Origin: Gammaproteobacteria bacterium
GTDB lineage: Bacteria; Pseudomonadota; Gammaproteobacteria; GRL18
Reading direction: 5' to 3'
NCBI GenBank assembly: GCA_016744395.1
Contig: JADGEK010000028.1
Location: 1 to 50,223, forward strand
Length of the DNA: 50,223 bases
Shown here: piece by piece, positions 35,230 through 44,573 of the stretch
How the letters are laid out: each line of letters starts with the position of its first letter
Numbering within the stretch: position 1 is the first letter of the stretch
Translations under genes and position numbers: made by a program
The notes under the pieces: generated by a model
What the model was told of the DNA's origin: nothing
Database searches by the model: none
What the model saw: the letters and a program-made list of their open reading frames with translations, nothing else

Positions 35230-37215
35230 TTGTTTAAAAAGTTTTTTAAAAGAAACCAACGACTTTTAGCAGTGTTATTTGTCGTTGTGTGCATGCAGTT
35301 TATTGAAGCGGCCTTATTACAAGTAAAATACAATCTTTTTACTGGCGGCTTCCTCCAGCCTTATTCCTATACAGATGTTTTAGATCAAATTAAGTTTATC
35401 AGCATATCAGCAATTTTTGATTTATATTTTTTTACTTTTATTGCGGTTATCTGGTACACAATATCCAAACATTTAAATAGATTTAGTATTATCACTACAT
35501 TTTACTATATTGTTTTGTCTCTGGCCTTAAGCAGTATTTGGCTTGTGGCTAAATACAAACTGCTTTCTTATTTTAATGACACAATTAACTTTACCATAAT
35601 AAAAAATCTTAGCGGTGGTAGCTTAAGAGAAGCTCTTTTATACGTCAGTAATGAAATTATTTTTGGTATTGTCATCATTTTATTATGCAGTGGATTCATT
35701 TATCTGGTGATAAGACAACTCAGTAAAAGTCCTCTCGCAAAGAAATTAACAATGGAGAACACTTATCCCAAACGTCTCTATCAAATATTAGGAAGCTTAA
35801 CCATCATTATTATTGTTATTTCCTATGTAACTACAGATATTAGCTCTTTAAGGTATGGATTACAGAAAAAACTTTCCTATAACATCACGTCAACATTTTT
35901 AAATTATTTAACCGATTGGGACTCTGATGGTTATGGGGTATTCCGTTATCCAAAAGATCCCGAATTGTTAAATGCTCATGTATATCCTGGAGCCTATGAT
36001 ATACCAGAAAACGGTATCGATGAAGATGGTTTTTTTGGTGACGCTCAACGAATAAAACAAAATGACGATCCCTTAAAAAACATCCCGCTAAAGGCAGAAA
36101 AGCACATTGTACTGATTGTATTAGAGAGTGCCCGATATAGTTTATTGGATACAAAAATTCATGACCAATATGTCGCTCCTAATATTAGAACAGTAGCAGT
36201 TCAGGGTTCTTCTGCACCATTTGCTTATAGTCATACTGGCTATACAACCAGTGCACTCAAGGCCATTTTTAATCGCAGTCTGGTAACCGATCCCAAGCTT
36301 ATCCCTTTAGTTGATTTCCTTCTGAACAGAGGCTATAACCTATCGGTATTTTCTGGTCAGGATGAGTCATTTGGAGACATTGCAAAAAATACGGGCATGG
36401 ACAAAGCGGCTTTTTATTTTGATGCTCGAACTGCAATTGATGATCGTGTTTATGCCAGCAAGGAATCTGGCAGTTTACGACTCAGTGAAGAGCGAGTCAT
36501 TGAGGAATTCTCTCATCAGGTAGAAAATATTGATTTTTCTCAACCCCAGTTTTTTTATATTAATATACAAGCCGCCCACTTCCCCTATTCACACCAACAC
36601 ATGAAACAAACTTTTAACCGGAAGTTGATACCACGTTCTAAAATTACACCTGACAACAAACAGTGGTTGATTGAAACATACTGGAATGCTATTGCCAGTG
36701 CTGACTGGGCTGTAGGTGAAGTCATTTCTTTATTACGCAGGCAAGGGGTTTATGATAATACACTCCTTGTCATTGTCGGCGATCACGGCGAATCTTTATT
36801 TGATGATGGCTTTCTTGGCCATGGTCATGCTATTAATGACTATCAGACCCAAATACCACTGGTCACTAATGATCCTGAAATTAAAATAAATAGAGCAATT
36901 GGTCAGACAGACATTGCAGAGTTAATTATTCATTCTGCACTAAAGATACCTGGTTCACCAGACAAAAAGTCAAAACCAGTATTTCAATTGGTTGGGAATA
37001 TCTCAAACCCTATATTAATTGCCCATGTAGGAAATAAAGGTACTCGAACATTACTCGACCTAAGATCCAGGAGAGTTTTTTTTAGTGATAAAGGAGAATG
37101 GATAGAATATTCAATGCTCTCAAATGATATAAAATATAAATCCCGAGTTGAAGCTTTGATAAAAGATTGGGATGATCTTCGATGGAAAAAGCATCAAAAT
37201 CGTTTATCTCATTAA
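35230..37215 (+). CDS. Membrane sulfatase/phosphotransferase-fold protein with MopE-like motif
   Basis: The 661-residue protein has several N-terminal helices (to about residue 200) followed by a periplasmic alkaline-phosphatase-superfamily domain. IVLIVLESARYSLL (293-306) holds the nucleophile region (Ser300) and VIVGDHGESLFDDGF...GHGH the metal ligands, as in LtaS- and EptA-like enzymes. No CxPxR sulfatase cysteine motif is seen, so it is likelier a phosphoglycerol or phosphoethanolamine transferase or a phosphodiesterase. Between helices and catalytic domain sits DWDSDGYGV...YPGAYDIPENGIDEDG (229-267), which matches the putative metal-binding MopE repeat. The start is a TTG at 35230 with AAGGG six bases upstream. 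Confidence 0.75.
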   Translation: MFKKFFKRNQRLLAVLFVVVCMQFIEAALLQVKYNLFTGGFLQPYSYTDVLDQIKFISISAIFDLYFFTFIAVIWYTISKHLNRFSIITTFYYIVLSLALSSIWLVAKYKLLSYFNDTINFTIIKNLSGGSLREALLYVSNEIIFGIVIILLCSGFIYLVIRQLSKSPLAKKLTMENTYPKRLYQILGSLTIIIIVISYVTTDISSLRYGLQKKLSYNITSTFLNYLTDWDSDGYGVFRYPKDPELLNAHVYPGAYDIPENGIDEDGFFGDAQRIKQNDDPLKNIPLKAEKHIVLIVLESARYSLLDTKIHDQYVAPNIRTVAVQGSSAPFAYSHTGYTTSALKAIFNRSLVTDPKLIPLVDFLLNRGYNLSVFSGQDESFGDIAKNTGMDKAAFYFDARTAIDDRVYASKESGSLRLSEERVIEEFSHQVENIDFSQPQFFYINIQAAHFPYSHQHMKQTFNRKLIPRSKITPDNKQWLIETYWNAIASADWAVGEVISLLRRQGVYDNTLLVIVGDHGESLFDDGFLGHGHAINDYQTQIPLVTNDPEIKINRAIGQTDIAELIIHSALKIPGSPDKKSKPVFQLVGNISNPILIAHVGNKGTRTLLDLRSRRVFFSDKGEWIEYSMLSNDIKYKSRVEALIKDWDDLRWKKHQNRLSH

Positions 37216-37340
37216 TTTTTCATTATCATAATGTCAGTTTTTACCTATTTTGTCTGTTTGTTAGATTTGTTAGAATTACCCTGTTTATTGGCAAAATAAG
37301 AAACAAAATCAGATTCTGAATATTTAACAGGTAATAAAGT

Positions 37341-38225
37341 ATGAAAGGAATTGTCCTGGCGGGTGGAAGTGGTACAAGGCTTTATCCAATAACACAGTCA
37401 ATATCAAAACAATTGTTACCCATTTATGACAAACCAATGATTTATTATCCGTTATCAGTTTTGATGATGACGGGTATCAAGCAAATTGCAATCATTTCCA
37501 CTGAACAGGATTTACCCCAATATAAAGAATTATTAGGTTCTGGAAGCCAATGGGGTATAGAGCTGACTTATATAATTCAGCCAAGTCCCGATGGCCTGGC
37601 TCAAGCCTTTATCCTCACAGAAGATTTTATTGGACAAGATAATGTCTGTTTAATTCTTGGGGACAATATTTTTTATGGGCAAGGCTTTAGACAAAAACTA
37701 AAAGATGCTGCTTCAGTAAAGGAAGGAGCCGTTATTTTTGGTTATCAGGTTAAAGATCCAGAGCGTTTTGGCATTGTAGAATTTGATGAGAACCTTCAAG
37801 CACTCTCTATTGAAGAAAAACCCAAAAAGCCAAAAACCAATTTTGCAGTCACAGGACTTTATTTTTATAGTAATGATGTAATTGAAATTGCAAAAGGGGT
37901 TAAACCATCGGATAGAGGTGAGCTCGAAATTACCAGTATTAATCAGAAATATTTACAACGGGGAAAACTACAAGTTAAATTATTAGGACGTGGAGCAGCC
38001 TGGCTAGATACTGGTACGCATGACAGCCTATTAGATGCAGGTCAGTTTGTACAAACCATTGAACAAAGACAGGGTTTGAAAATAGCCTGCCTGGAAGAAA
38101 TTGCTTTTAATCAGGGATGGATTGAAAAAAAACAGGTGCTTGAGATTGCAAAACATTTGCATAAAAATGAATATGGACAGTACCTCGAAAAACTAGCGAA
38201 TACAGATAAATACTTACCCTATTAG
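37341..38225 (+). CDS. rmlA: Glucose-1-phosphate thymidylyltransferase
   Basis: The 294-residue enzyme makes dTDP-glucose from glucose 1-phosphate and dTTP. It has the signature [26 protein letters not shown] (described here by its parts GGSGTRLYP and [12 protein letters not shown]), then [10 protein letters not shown] and [19 protein letters not shown]. All are typical of RmlA. A 9-base-stem hairpin follows the stop. rmlB, rmlC and rmlD are not adjacent or in the window, so dTDP-4-keto-6-deoxyglucose for the WecE-like enzyme at 44574-45701 would depend on an rmlB elsewhere. Confidence 0.95.
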   Translation: MKGIVLAGGSGTRLYPITQSISKQLLPIYDKPMIYYPLSVLMMTGIKQIAIISTEQDLPQYKELLGSGSQWGIELTYIIQPSPDGLAQAFILTEDFIGQDNVCLILGDNIFYGQGFRQKLKDAASVKEGAVIFGYQVKDPERFGIVEFDENLQALSIEEKPKKPKTNFAVTGLYFYSNDVIEIAKGVKPSDRGELEITSINQKYLQRGKLQVKLLGRGAAWLDTGTHDSLLDAGQFVQTIEQRQGLKIACLEEIAFNQGWIEKKQVLEIAKHLHKNEYGQYLEKLANTDKYLPY

Positions 38226-38249
38226 TATTCACCCATTAACTACCTTTTT

Positions 38250-38275
38250 AGTTGCCCCTTTTAGAGGGGGCAACT
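38250..38275 (+). terminator. Hairpin terminator after rmlA
   Basis: AGTTGCCCC (38250-38258) and GGGGCAACT (38267-38275) are perfectly complementary around an 8-base loop, 25 bases after the rmlA stop. The tail ATTTATAG is only moderately T-rich, so termination may be partial. Confidence 0.6.
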
Positions 38276-38342
38276 ATTTATAGATAGGCTCCAAGTCAAC
38301 TTATATTAGTATTTTTTGATTACTTAACACAAGGTTATTACA

Positions 38343-39272
38343 TTGGAAAAAATAGAATTGTCAATTGTTATACCCTGTTATAACAGTGAATCCTCCATTG
38401 AAGAATTAATGGATCGAATAAATCATCAGATGAATAAGATGGGTTTATCCTATGAAGTGATCTGTGTAAATGATTGTTCAAAGGATAATACCATTGATAA
38501 TTTCCATTTATTATCCCAAAAACATCCACAATTCACAGGAATTGACTTAATGTTTAATGTGGGGCAATTCAGGGCACTTATGTGTGGATTTGAACAAACC
38601 ACTGGTCAATATATAGTCACTATGGATGATGATTTACAACACCCACCTGAGGAAATAGACAAGCTATACAATGCACTTAAGAATAATCCTGATATTGATG
38701 CCGTTTTAGGAGCACCTGTAAAAAAAGAACATGCCTGGTATCGGAATCTCGGCAGTTTTTTTGTGCGCAAGATCAATGAAAAAATATTTAATAAGCCCAA
38801 AGGACTGCGCATATCGGCGTTTCGATGCTTAAACAGAAAGCTGGTTGATACACTCGTTAATCATAAAACCTTTTTTCCAGTCATGGGGCCTTTAATACTC
38901 CGCTCTACCCGAAATATCATTAATGTTGATATTGAACACAATAAACGAAAATATGGTGCCTCAAACTATACCCTTTTAACGCTAATAAAGACAACCATTG
39001 ATAACATAATCAATTTTAGCTCTCTACCTCTTAAATATATCAGTATGCTGGGTATGATAACTGCTGGCATCAGCTTTTTACTGATAATTTATTTTTTATT
39101 TAAATATTTTTTCGTAGGTATTTCTCAACCTGGCTGGACTTCTGTTATTTTATTGATTAACTTTTACTCAGGTATTATTTTATTATCGTTGGGAGTAATA
39201 GGGGAATATCTAGTCAGGATTCAGGCAGAAGTAAATGGATTTCCCAAGTATGTTATTCGAAATAAAATATGA
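38343..39272 (+). CDS. Membrane-associated GT2 (DPM1/ArnC-like)
   Basis: The 309-residue enzyme has a GT2 domain (ELSIVIPCYNSESSIEELM; DDDLQHPPEEID near 97-108, the D-x-D region of polyprenyl-phosphate glycosyltransferases) and two C-terminal membrane helices (YISMLGMITAGISFLLIIYF and a second ending GVIGEYLVRIQ). These features fit transfer of a sugar to undecaprenyl phosphate or to a lipid-linked acceptor, possibly supplying the GT39 protein at 45738-47378. The start is a TTG with AAGG eight bases upstream; no better ATG is near. Confidence 0.88.
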   Translation: MEKIELSIVIPCYNSESSIEELMDRINHQMNKMGLSYEVICVNDCSKDNTIDNFHLLSQKHPQFTGIDLMFNVGQFRALMCGFEQTTGQYIVTMDDDLQHPPEEIDKLYNALKNNPDIDAVLGAPVKKEHAWYRNLGSFFVRKINEKIFNKPKGLRISAFRCLNRKLVDTLVNHKTFFPVMGPLILRSTRNIINVDIEHNKRKYGASNYTLLTLIKTTIDNIINFSSLPLKYISMLGMITAGISFLLIIYFLFKYFFVGISQPGWTSVILLINFYSGIILLSLGVIGEYLVRIQAEVNGFPKYVIRNKI

Positions 39273-39296
39273 TAAAGTAAAAAATGGTTTTTAAAC

Positions 39297-39815
39297 ATGC
39301 TTAAATTCAGACATCTAAGATTATTTTTATATGAATTGAGTTCAATTATTGTTCCTATAGGCACCTGGGGAGATAATTTACGGGGAAATATAATGCGACC
39401 CTTATTTAAAAAATGCGGTCATACTCTACGCATAAAAAAAGGCGTTTATTTTTTACATCCTGAAAATGTGTCAATAGGCGATCTGGTTTATATCAGTAAT
39501 TACTGCAGTTTTGGTGCAGGAGAGATTGAAGTAGGAAGTCAAGTATTATTTGGGCCAGGAGTCTCATTAATGGCAACAAACCATACCATTAAGAATAGCT
39601 CGTATCGTTTTGGCAAGACAACAAACAAAAAAATTAAAATAGGTCATGGCAGCTGGATAGGAACTAATGCTTGTTTATTAGCTGGTGTTACTATTGGAGA
39701 GTGCGCCTTGGTTGCTGCAGGTGCAGTTGTAACAAAAAATGTGGATAATTTTGTTGTTGTAGGCGGTGTGCCTGCTAAATATATAAAAAAAGCAGATATG
39801 TTTTCAGTTGAGTAA
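39297..39815 (+). CDS. Hexapeptide-repeat acyltransferase
   Basis: The 172-residue protein has a left-handed beta-helix built of hexapeptide repeats (IEVGSQVLFGPGVSLMATNH; IKIGHGSWIGTNACLLAGVTIG; ALVAAGAVVTKNV). It ends VVGGVPAKYIKK, standard for sugar O-/N-acetyltransferases of the WcaF/maa group. MATNHTI contains the likely catalytic His. It would use acetyl-CoA to acylate a sugar nucleotide or repeat unit. It is followed two bases later by the CapK-like gene. Confidence 0.88.
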   Translation: MLKFRHLRLFLYELSSIIVPIGTWGDNLRGNIMRPLFKKCGHTLRIKKGVYFLHPENVSIGDLVYISNYCSFGAGEIEVGSQVLFGPGVSLMATNHTIKNSSYRFGKTTNKKIKIGHGSWIGTNACLLAGVTIGECALVAAGAVVTKNVDNFVVVGGVPAKYIKKADMFSVE

Positions 39816-39817
39816 AT

Positions 39818-41080
39818 ATGATGCAACAAATTTTGATCTTACTTAAGCTCCTTATTACTGGAAACTTAAGTAAAAAGAGAATAAAAAAAATACAGAATAA
39901 TAAATTAAAGAAAATTCTAATATCAGCATATAAAAATGTCCCCTATTATTCTGAAATTATGACGAAGGTTGGATATAATCCTGTTGAAGATTATAAGGGT
40001 GTTCAAGATCTAAAACGACTACCTGTGTTAACTAAAAATATTTTTAAAGAACGTCCCATTACCGACTTTATTCACAAGGATTATGTTTATAATTATCAAT
40101 CATTCTTTTCAGATAGTACATCTGGCTCAACTGGAGTACCCCTGACAATTTATAGAAATTGTTATGAGCGTTATCTACAAATTGCCAAATGGTTACGAGT
40201 TTTAATTTATAATGATTATACGCCATTTGATAAAGTTCTCTCATTTACTTCGCCAGGAAGATTGAATGAAGGCAAGAGCTTTATCCAAAAGCTTGGAATT
40301 TTTCGTCGTTTATCTATAGATTATACATTACCCATCGATGAAATAATGAGCAAAGTTAAACATTATCGACCTGATGTTATTTATGGGAATAAAGCTAGTT
40401 TTGACCTTCTATGTAATAAAATGACAGATTCATCTCTTAAATTAAAATTTATTGTGGTCGGAGGAGAAGTCATTACTTCAAAAGACAAATCTTTATATGA
40501 AAGAGTATTAAAGACACATGTCGTTGAATCATATGGTTCAGTTGAGTTAGGTATTATTGCTTTTCAGAACAATGAACAATGGCTTAGGTTAAATGAAGAC
40601 TTAACATATTATGAATTTATTCAAGAAAAAAATAAGCCCAGTGATGAGTTTTTAAAGTCAAAGCTTATTATGACAGATTTAACCATGACATTAATGCCAA
40701 TAATTCGATATGCTCAAGGAGACGATGTTGTTCCAAAAATGGACAACAATTCAGTAATTGGCATAACAAAAGTTTATGGACGTGAAGATGATAAGGTTTA
40801 TCTTGAGAATGGAGAAGTTGTGACTTTTTTAGTTTTTTATGAGGTTATTGATAAATATATGGAAATTAATCAAATTAAATTTTTTCAAAAAAGTTATAAT
40901 TATTTTAAAATTATGATAGTGATTAAAGCAGAAAAATTGAATAAAGTAAAAACACAATTGGTAAAAGATTTAACAGCAATTACATTACCTACCTGCCAGT
41001 TTGATTTTGATGTTGTTGATGAAATACCTATTGACTCAAATGGAAAAAATCGTTTTTTAGTGTCAGAAGTTAAAAAATAA
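39818..41080 (+). CDS. CapK/PaaK-like AMP-forming ligase
   Basis: The 420-residue protein belongs to the adenylate-forming fold. A phosphate-binding loop DSTSGSTGVPLTIYRN near 105-120 is followed by VVESYGSVELGIIA near 235-248 and YGREDDKVYLENGE. These match the phenylacetate-CoA ligase/CapK group found in capsule loci. It should activate a carboxylic acid as an acyl-adenylate, perhaps to attach an acyl or amino-acid group to the polymer. It belongs to the tight plus-strand set 39297-43102, with gaps of 2, 9 and 3 bases. Confidence 0.85.
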   Translation: MMQQILILLKLLITGNLSKKRIKKIQNNKLKKILISAYKNVPYYSEIMTKVGYNPVEDYKGVQDLKRLPVLTKNIFKERPITDFIHKDYVYNYQSFFSDSTSGSTGVPLTIYRNCYERYLQIAKWLRVLIYNDYTPFDKVLSFTSPGRLNEGKSFIQKLGIFRRLSIDYTLPIDEIMSKVKHYRPDVIYGNKASFDLLCNKMTDSSLKLKFIVVGGEVITSKDKSLYERVLKTHVVESYGSVELGIIAFQNNEQWLRLNEDLTYYEFIQEKNKPSDEFLKSKLIMTDLTMTLMPIIRYAQGDDVVPKMDNNSVIGITKVYGREDDKVYLENGEVVTFLVFYEVIDKYMEINQIKFFQKSYNYFKIMIVIKAEKLNKVKTQLVKDLTAITLPTCQFDFDVVDEIPIDSNGKNRFLVSEVKK

Positions 41081-41089
41081 AGTAATTTT

Positions 41090-42130
41090 ATGAAAATTTG
41101 TTTTATCGGTGATGTTTTTTTAGACAATGATGTTCTAAAAAATATGAATAAAGATGTTTTTTGGAGTGATCTTCATAATAGTGATCTTATTGTTTTAAAC
41201 TTTGAAGCTCCAGCGACAACTTCTGATTCTGTAAGGGAAAACAAAAAATATAACCTCAAGATGGCAATTGAAGCGGTTACTTTTTTTAAGAACAGGCCTG
41301 TAGTATTAAATCTAGCAAATAACCATATTATGGATTTCAAACATGAGGGGTTAAGTGATACGGTCAATATCATGAATGACCATAATATTGATTATTGCGG
41401 TGTTGGAGATGATTTAATTGATTCTCAAAAAGGGATATCAATACAAGTAAAAAACAAAAAAATCTTTATTGTAGGCGCTGCCGATCCTAGATTTCAAGCA
41501 GCCACAAATAAATCATCTGGGACTCTACCTGCTAAAAGTGATTATTTGCTGCCGTTAATAAAAAAAGTCAGAAAAGAACATGACCTGATTATTCTAACCA
41601 TTCATGCAGGTACAGAATTTAGTTCAGCCCCATCCCCCTATCAGATAGAACTCGCTCATTCTTGTATTGATGCAGGTGCTGATATTATTCAATATCACCA
41701 TGCACATTGTTTAAGTGGTGTTGAGCTTTACAAAAAAGGGATGATTATGTATGGTACTGGAAATTATGTTTTTCCTTATAGTCTTCCTGTAAAATACAAT
41801 AAATGGTTTGAAAGTGCATCTTTTGAAGTATTCTGTGACTTTTCGTCAGAATTAAAACTTGATTTTAAAATTCATCCAGTAAAACTAAATGAGAAAGGAA
41901 TACCTTTTAGAGCAGATAAGTCACTTTCCAGGAAGATAATAAAACATATAGAAACTGCTTCCAATAAAATTATCCGAAAAAAAATGACACTTTGGCGTAT
42001 TTCAGAATTATTAAAACCATCTTATATATTGATGAATATTTCTCACTTTTCGGATATCGTTAAGCGACATGGTTTTCTATATTTAGTTAAAATGCTTCTT
42101 CAATCTATCAAGACTCAATTCAGAGTCTAA
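41090..42130 (+). CDS. CapA-like metallophosphatase-fold protein (PGA_cap)
   Basis: The 346-residue protein has metallophosphoesterase-type motifs in order: FIGDVFLD near the N-terminus, LNFEAP near 36-41, LANNHIMDF near 80, ILTIHAGTEF near 170, and YHHAHCLSG near 204. This order fits the PGA_cap/CapA family, named from poly-gamma-glutamate capsule synthesis. No signal peptide is apparent, so it may act in the cytoplasm or at the membrane. With CapK and an ATP-grasp gene nearby it suggests peptide or acyl decoration; the exact reaction is unknown. Confidence 0.85.
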   Translation: MKICFIGDVFLDNDVLKNMNKDVFWSDLHNSDLIVLNFEAPATTSDSVRENKKYNLKMAIEAVTFFKNRPVVLNLANNHIMDFKHEGLSDTVNIMNDHNIDYCGVGDDLIDSQKGISIQVKNKKIFIVGAADPRFQAATNKSSGTLPAKSDYLLPLIKKVRKEHDLIILTIHAGTEFSSAPSPYQIELAHSCIDAGADIIQYHHAHCLSGVELYKKGMIMYGTGNYVFPYSLPVKYNKWFESASFEVFCDFSSELKLDFKIHPVKLNEKGIPFRADKSLSRKIIKHIETASNKIIRKKMTLWRISELLKPSYILMNISHFSDIVKRHGFLYLVKMLLQSIKTQFRV

Positions 42131-42133
42131 TTT

Positions 42134-43102
42134 ATGAAGTTCATCAAAAAACTTATCTATTGGCTATTACCAATTGTTATTCTTTCATATGTTTTTACAA
42201 AAATAGACTTTAATCAATTAACCTCTATCCTGAAAAATAGTGATCCTACCTTAATATTACTAGGTATCCTGATGTTTCAGGTTAGTGTTTCAATAGGTGC
42301 TTTACGCTGGTTTTTTTTATTAGAGCGGAAAATTTCTTTTTTTTATTTACTTAAACATTACTGGATTGGTCTGTCATTGGGCATTTTTATGCCTGCGTCA
42401 ATAGGATGGGATGCTTACCGTGTAACAATTGCTGGTCGGAAATACGGGCAATATATCAGGCAAATTTCACTTATTATATGGGAAAAAATAATTTCACTGC
42501 TGAATGTTTTAATTATTATTTTACTACTATATCCTTTTCTTTCTTTGTCATACTTTCAAAAAACACTGGATGATTTATATTATCTGGTCATAACCGCGAT
42601 TATAGTTGTTGCTTTTATTATTCTTTTGTTAAGGAAAACAATAGTAAAAAAAATATTAACTCTGTTTATGGAGAAGTTTAAATCCACTGCATTAGGAATA
42701 TTAAAAAAATTACATAAATATTTACCCACTGAAAAATATGAGTTTTTTAAAATTTTTAAAAGCACGCTCAGTGTTAATTTTTTTATTAATGCTTTTATAT
42801 TTTCACTTTTTATTCAATTCAGTTCGTCCCTTGCTGCCCAATTATTTTTTATGGCACTGGATTATGAGATATCCTTTTTGGTTAATTTATTTGTTACCCC
42901 TGTTTTGTTTTTTATTTTTATTTTACCCGTTTCTTTTGGTGGTTTAGGTGTCAGAGAAGCTTCATTTATTATGCTTTATCATTTATTTGGAGTCCCCATA
43001 GAAATAGCATTAATTGTAAGTTTTCTTGGCTTGATTGCAATATTAATTAACGTTGCAATTGGTGGCATTATTATGTGGATAAATAAAAAAGATTTACTTT
43101 GA
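42134..43102 (+). CDS. AglD/UPF0104-like multi-pass membrane protein
   Basis: The 322-residue protein has about eight membrane helices and the late signature FGGLGVREASFIMLYHLFGVP, typical of the lysylphosphatidylglycerol-synthase membrane region and AglD-like (UPF0104) proteins. IGALRWFFLL near residue 54 is also typical. These proteins are often in polysaccharide loci, and some are thought to move lipid-linked sugars; no firm activity is known. It ends the plus-strand set, 24 bases from the convergent ATP-grasp gene. Confidence 0.85.
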   Translation: MKFIKKLIYWLLPIVILSYVFTKIDFNQLTSILKNSDPTLILLGILMFQVSVSIGALRWFFLLERKISFFYLLKHYWIGLSLGIFMPASIGWDAYRVTIAGRKYGQYIRQISLIIWEKIISLLNVLIIILLLYPFLSLSYFQKTLDDLYYLVITAIIVVAFIILLLRKTIVKKILTLFMEKFKSTALGILKKLHKYLPTEKYEFFKIFKSTLSVNFFINAFIFSLFIQFSSSLAAQLFFMALDYEISFLVNLFVTPVLFFIFILPVSFGGLGVREASFIMLYHLFGVPIEIALIVSFLGLIAILINVAIGGIIMWINKKDLL

Positions 43103-43126
43103 TAAGTAATTTCTATCGATTAATAG

Positions 43127-44329
43127 TTATGCATGTAACAATGCTAAACCTTGAATATTCTCCAATAAGCTTTTGTATTTAGTTAATGAATCTACGGCAA
43201 CAAGTATATGCCCCATACGATTAGAACTTTGATCAAATTTTTCAATTTTTTCACCTAACTCTATATCAAATAACAGTTCAATTATTGTTGCATCTTTTCT
43301 GACAAGATCTTCTATATCTTTACACCATGATTCTGTTAATATTGAATCAATGGGACAACCCATAATAATTGATCCAAAAACCGCTTCATTTTCTTGTAAA
43401 ACTTGGATGGATTTTATTTTATTTGTCAGAGAGTATTCAATAACTCGCTCAAAAGGATCAAGAGCATATTTCAGTGACATCAAATCGGTTAAATGATTAC
43501 CGCCAAGACGAAAACTAAAATCAATTAATATAGGAGTGTTATCTGGTTCAATAATAACATCAATATTAATGGCAGAATTTATTACGCCCAGATGTTTAAC
43601 AATTACTTCGATTTGTTGTATTAATGCAGTTTTCAATATTTGATTGACTGAACATGGAACGCAGTGACCTAACGGAACACGTTTATGATTACTAAACTTA
43701 TGTGTTAATTCCAGAAAAACAACCTTTCCAGATTCCACCAGACATTCACCGCCATGTTCTTTCCCTTTGAGGTAAGTCTGCAACACACAGTGTTGTTTAA
43801 GTGCAGAGGTTTCAGATGCCATTTCATATGCTTCTTTAGCCTGTGCAGAGTTTTCTGCAATTTGTACACCTCTGGAACCAGAAGCATATATGGGTTTAAG
43901 TATTATTGGCCACTTTTTGATATTAGGTAAAGCTTTTTCAAATTCTTCACGACTGGTAAGTAAAAACGACTGTGGTCGAGGTAAGCCTAATTTCTCTTGC
44001 AGATGTATAAACATACCTTTGTCTGTTACAGAGCAGACTTGCTGCTCAGTGAGTCCAGCAAGCCCAAAATAATCGTTCAGATATCCTGTAGTTAATGAGC
44101 CAAGATCAGATGCTGCCGTCACTACAGCAGTTATTTTTTCATCAGTACATAATTTGACCAGACCAGGACGATCCAAAATGCTAATATTAAACCCTTTATC
44201 TGCTATTTTTAAACCTGGGTCATTACTCAAATAGCTTGTAGAGAAAACCTGGTGACCCAATTGTTTTGCTCGTTGTATAAGCGGTATCTGATAGATACTG
44301 GCACCAATGACCAGGATTCGATGCTTCAT
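43127..44329 (-). CDS. ATP-grasp carboxylate-amine ligase-like protein
   Basis: The protein has about 400 residues, starting MKHRILVIGASIYQIPLIQR (start chosen at the ATG 44329 with GGAAAA upstream; an in-frame TTG at 44350 is less likely). WPIILKPIYASGSRGVQI is the ATP-grasp nucleotide-binding segment and PILIDFSFRLGGNHL the metal/acid segment near 270. It most resembles carbamoyl-phosphate-synthase-L-like/PurK-like ATP-grasp proteins. It should join a carboxylate to an amine. It is the only minus-strand gene within 35230-49339 and is divergent from wecE across a 244-base gap. Confidence 0.85.
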   Translation of the reverse strand: MKHRILVIGASIYQIPLIQRAKQLGHQVFSTSYLSNDPGLKIADKGFNISILDRPGLVKLCTDEKITAVVTAASDLGSLTTGYLNDYFGLAGLTEQQVCSVTDKGMFIHLQEKLGLPRPQSFLLTSREEFEKALPNIKKWPIILKPIYASGSRGVQIAENSAQAKEAYEMASETSALKQHCVLQTYLKGKEHGGECLVESGKVVFLELTHKFSNHKRVPLGHCVPCSVNQILKTALIQQIEVIVKHLGVINSAINIDVIIEPDNTPILIDFSFRLGGNHLTDLMSLKYALDPFERVIEYSLTNKIKSIQVLQENEAVFGSIIMGCPIDSILTESWCKDIEDLVRKDATIIELLFDIELGEKIEKFDQSSNRMGHILVAVDSLTKYKSLLENIQGLALLHA

Positions 44330-44449
44330 TACAAGATTTTCCATAAACAAATAAACTGATAACGATATAGAGTTATAATTTAATTAACAATCATTTTACA
44401 CAAATGACTTAAGCTGTGATAAAAACAAGTATTGTATTAAGGTTTCAAA

Positions 44450-44472
44450 CAGGTACTGTAGGTAAATACCTG
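44450..44472. promoter_or_regulatory. Palindromic operator-like site upstream of wecE
   Basis: CAGGTA (44450-44455) pairs with TACCTG (44467-44472), and inside lies the palindrome AGGTAAATACCT (44460-44471). It lies between the divergent ATP-grasp and wecE genes and could bind a dimeric regulator. No known regulator is recognised. Confidence 0.3.
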
Positions 44473-44573
44473 CATTTACGAATAAGAATCTATTATATAA
44501 TCTACAACTGATTTAAAACTTATACTATTTATTATTAATAAAATATACTTATTTATTAAAAAAGTGACTCCTG

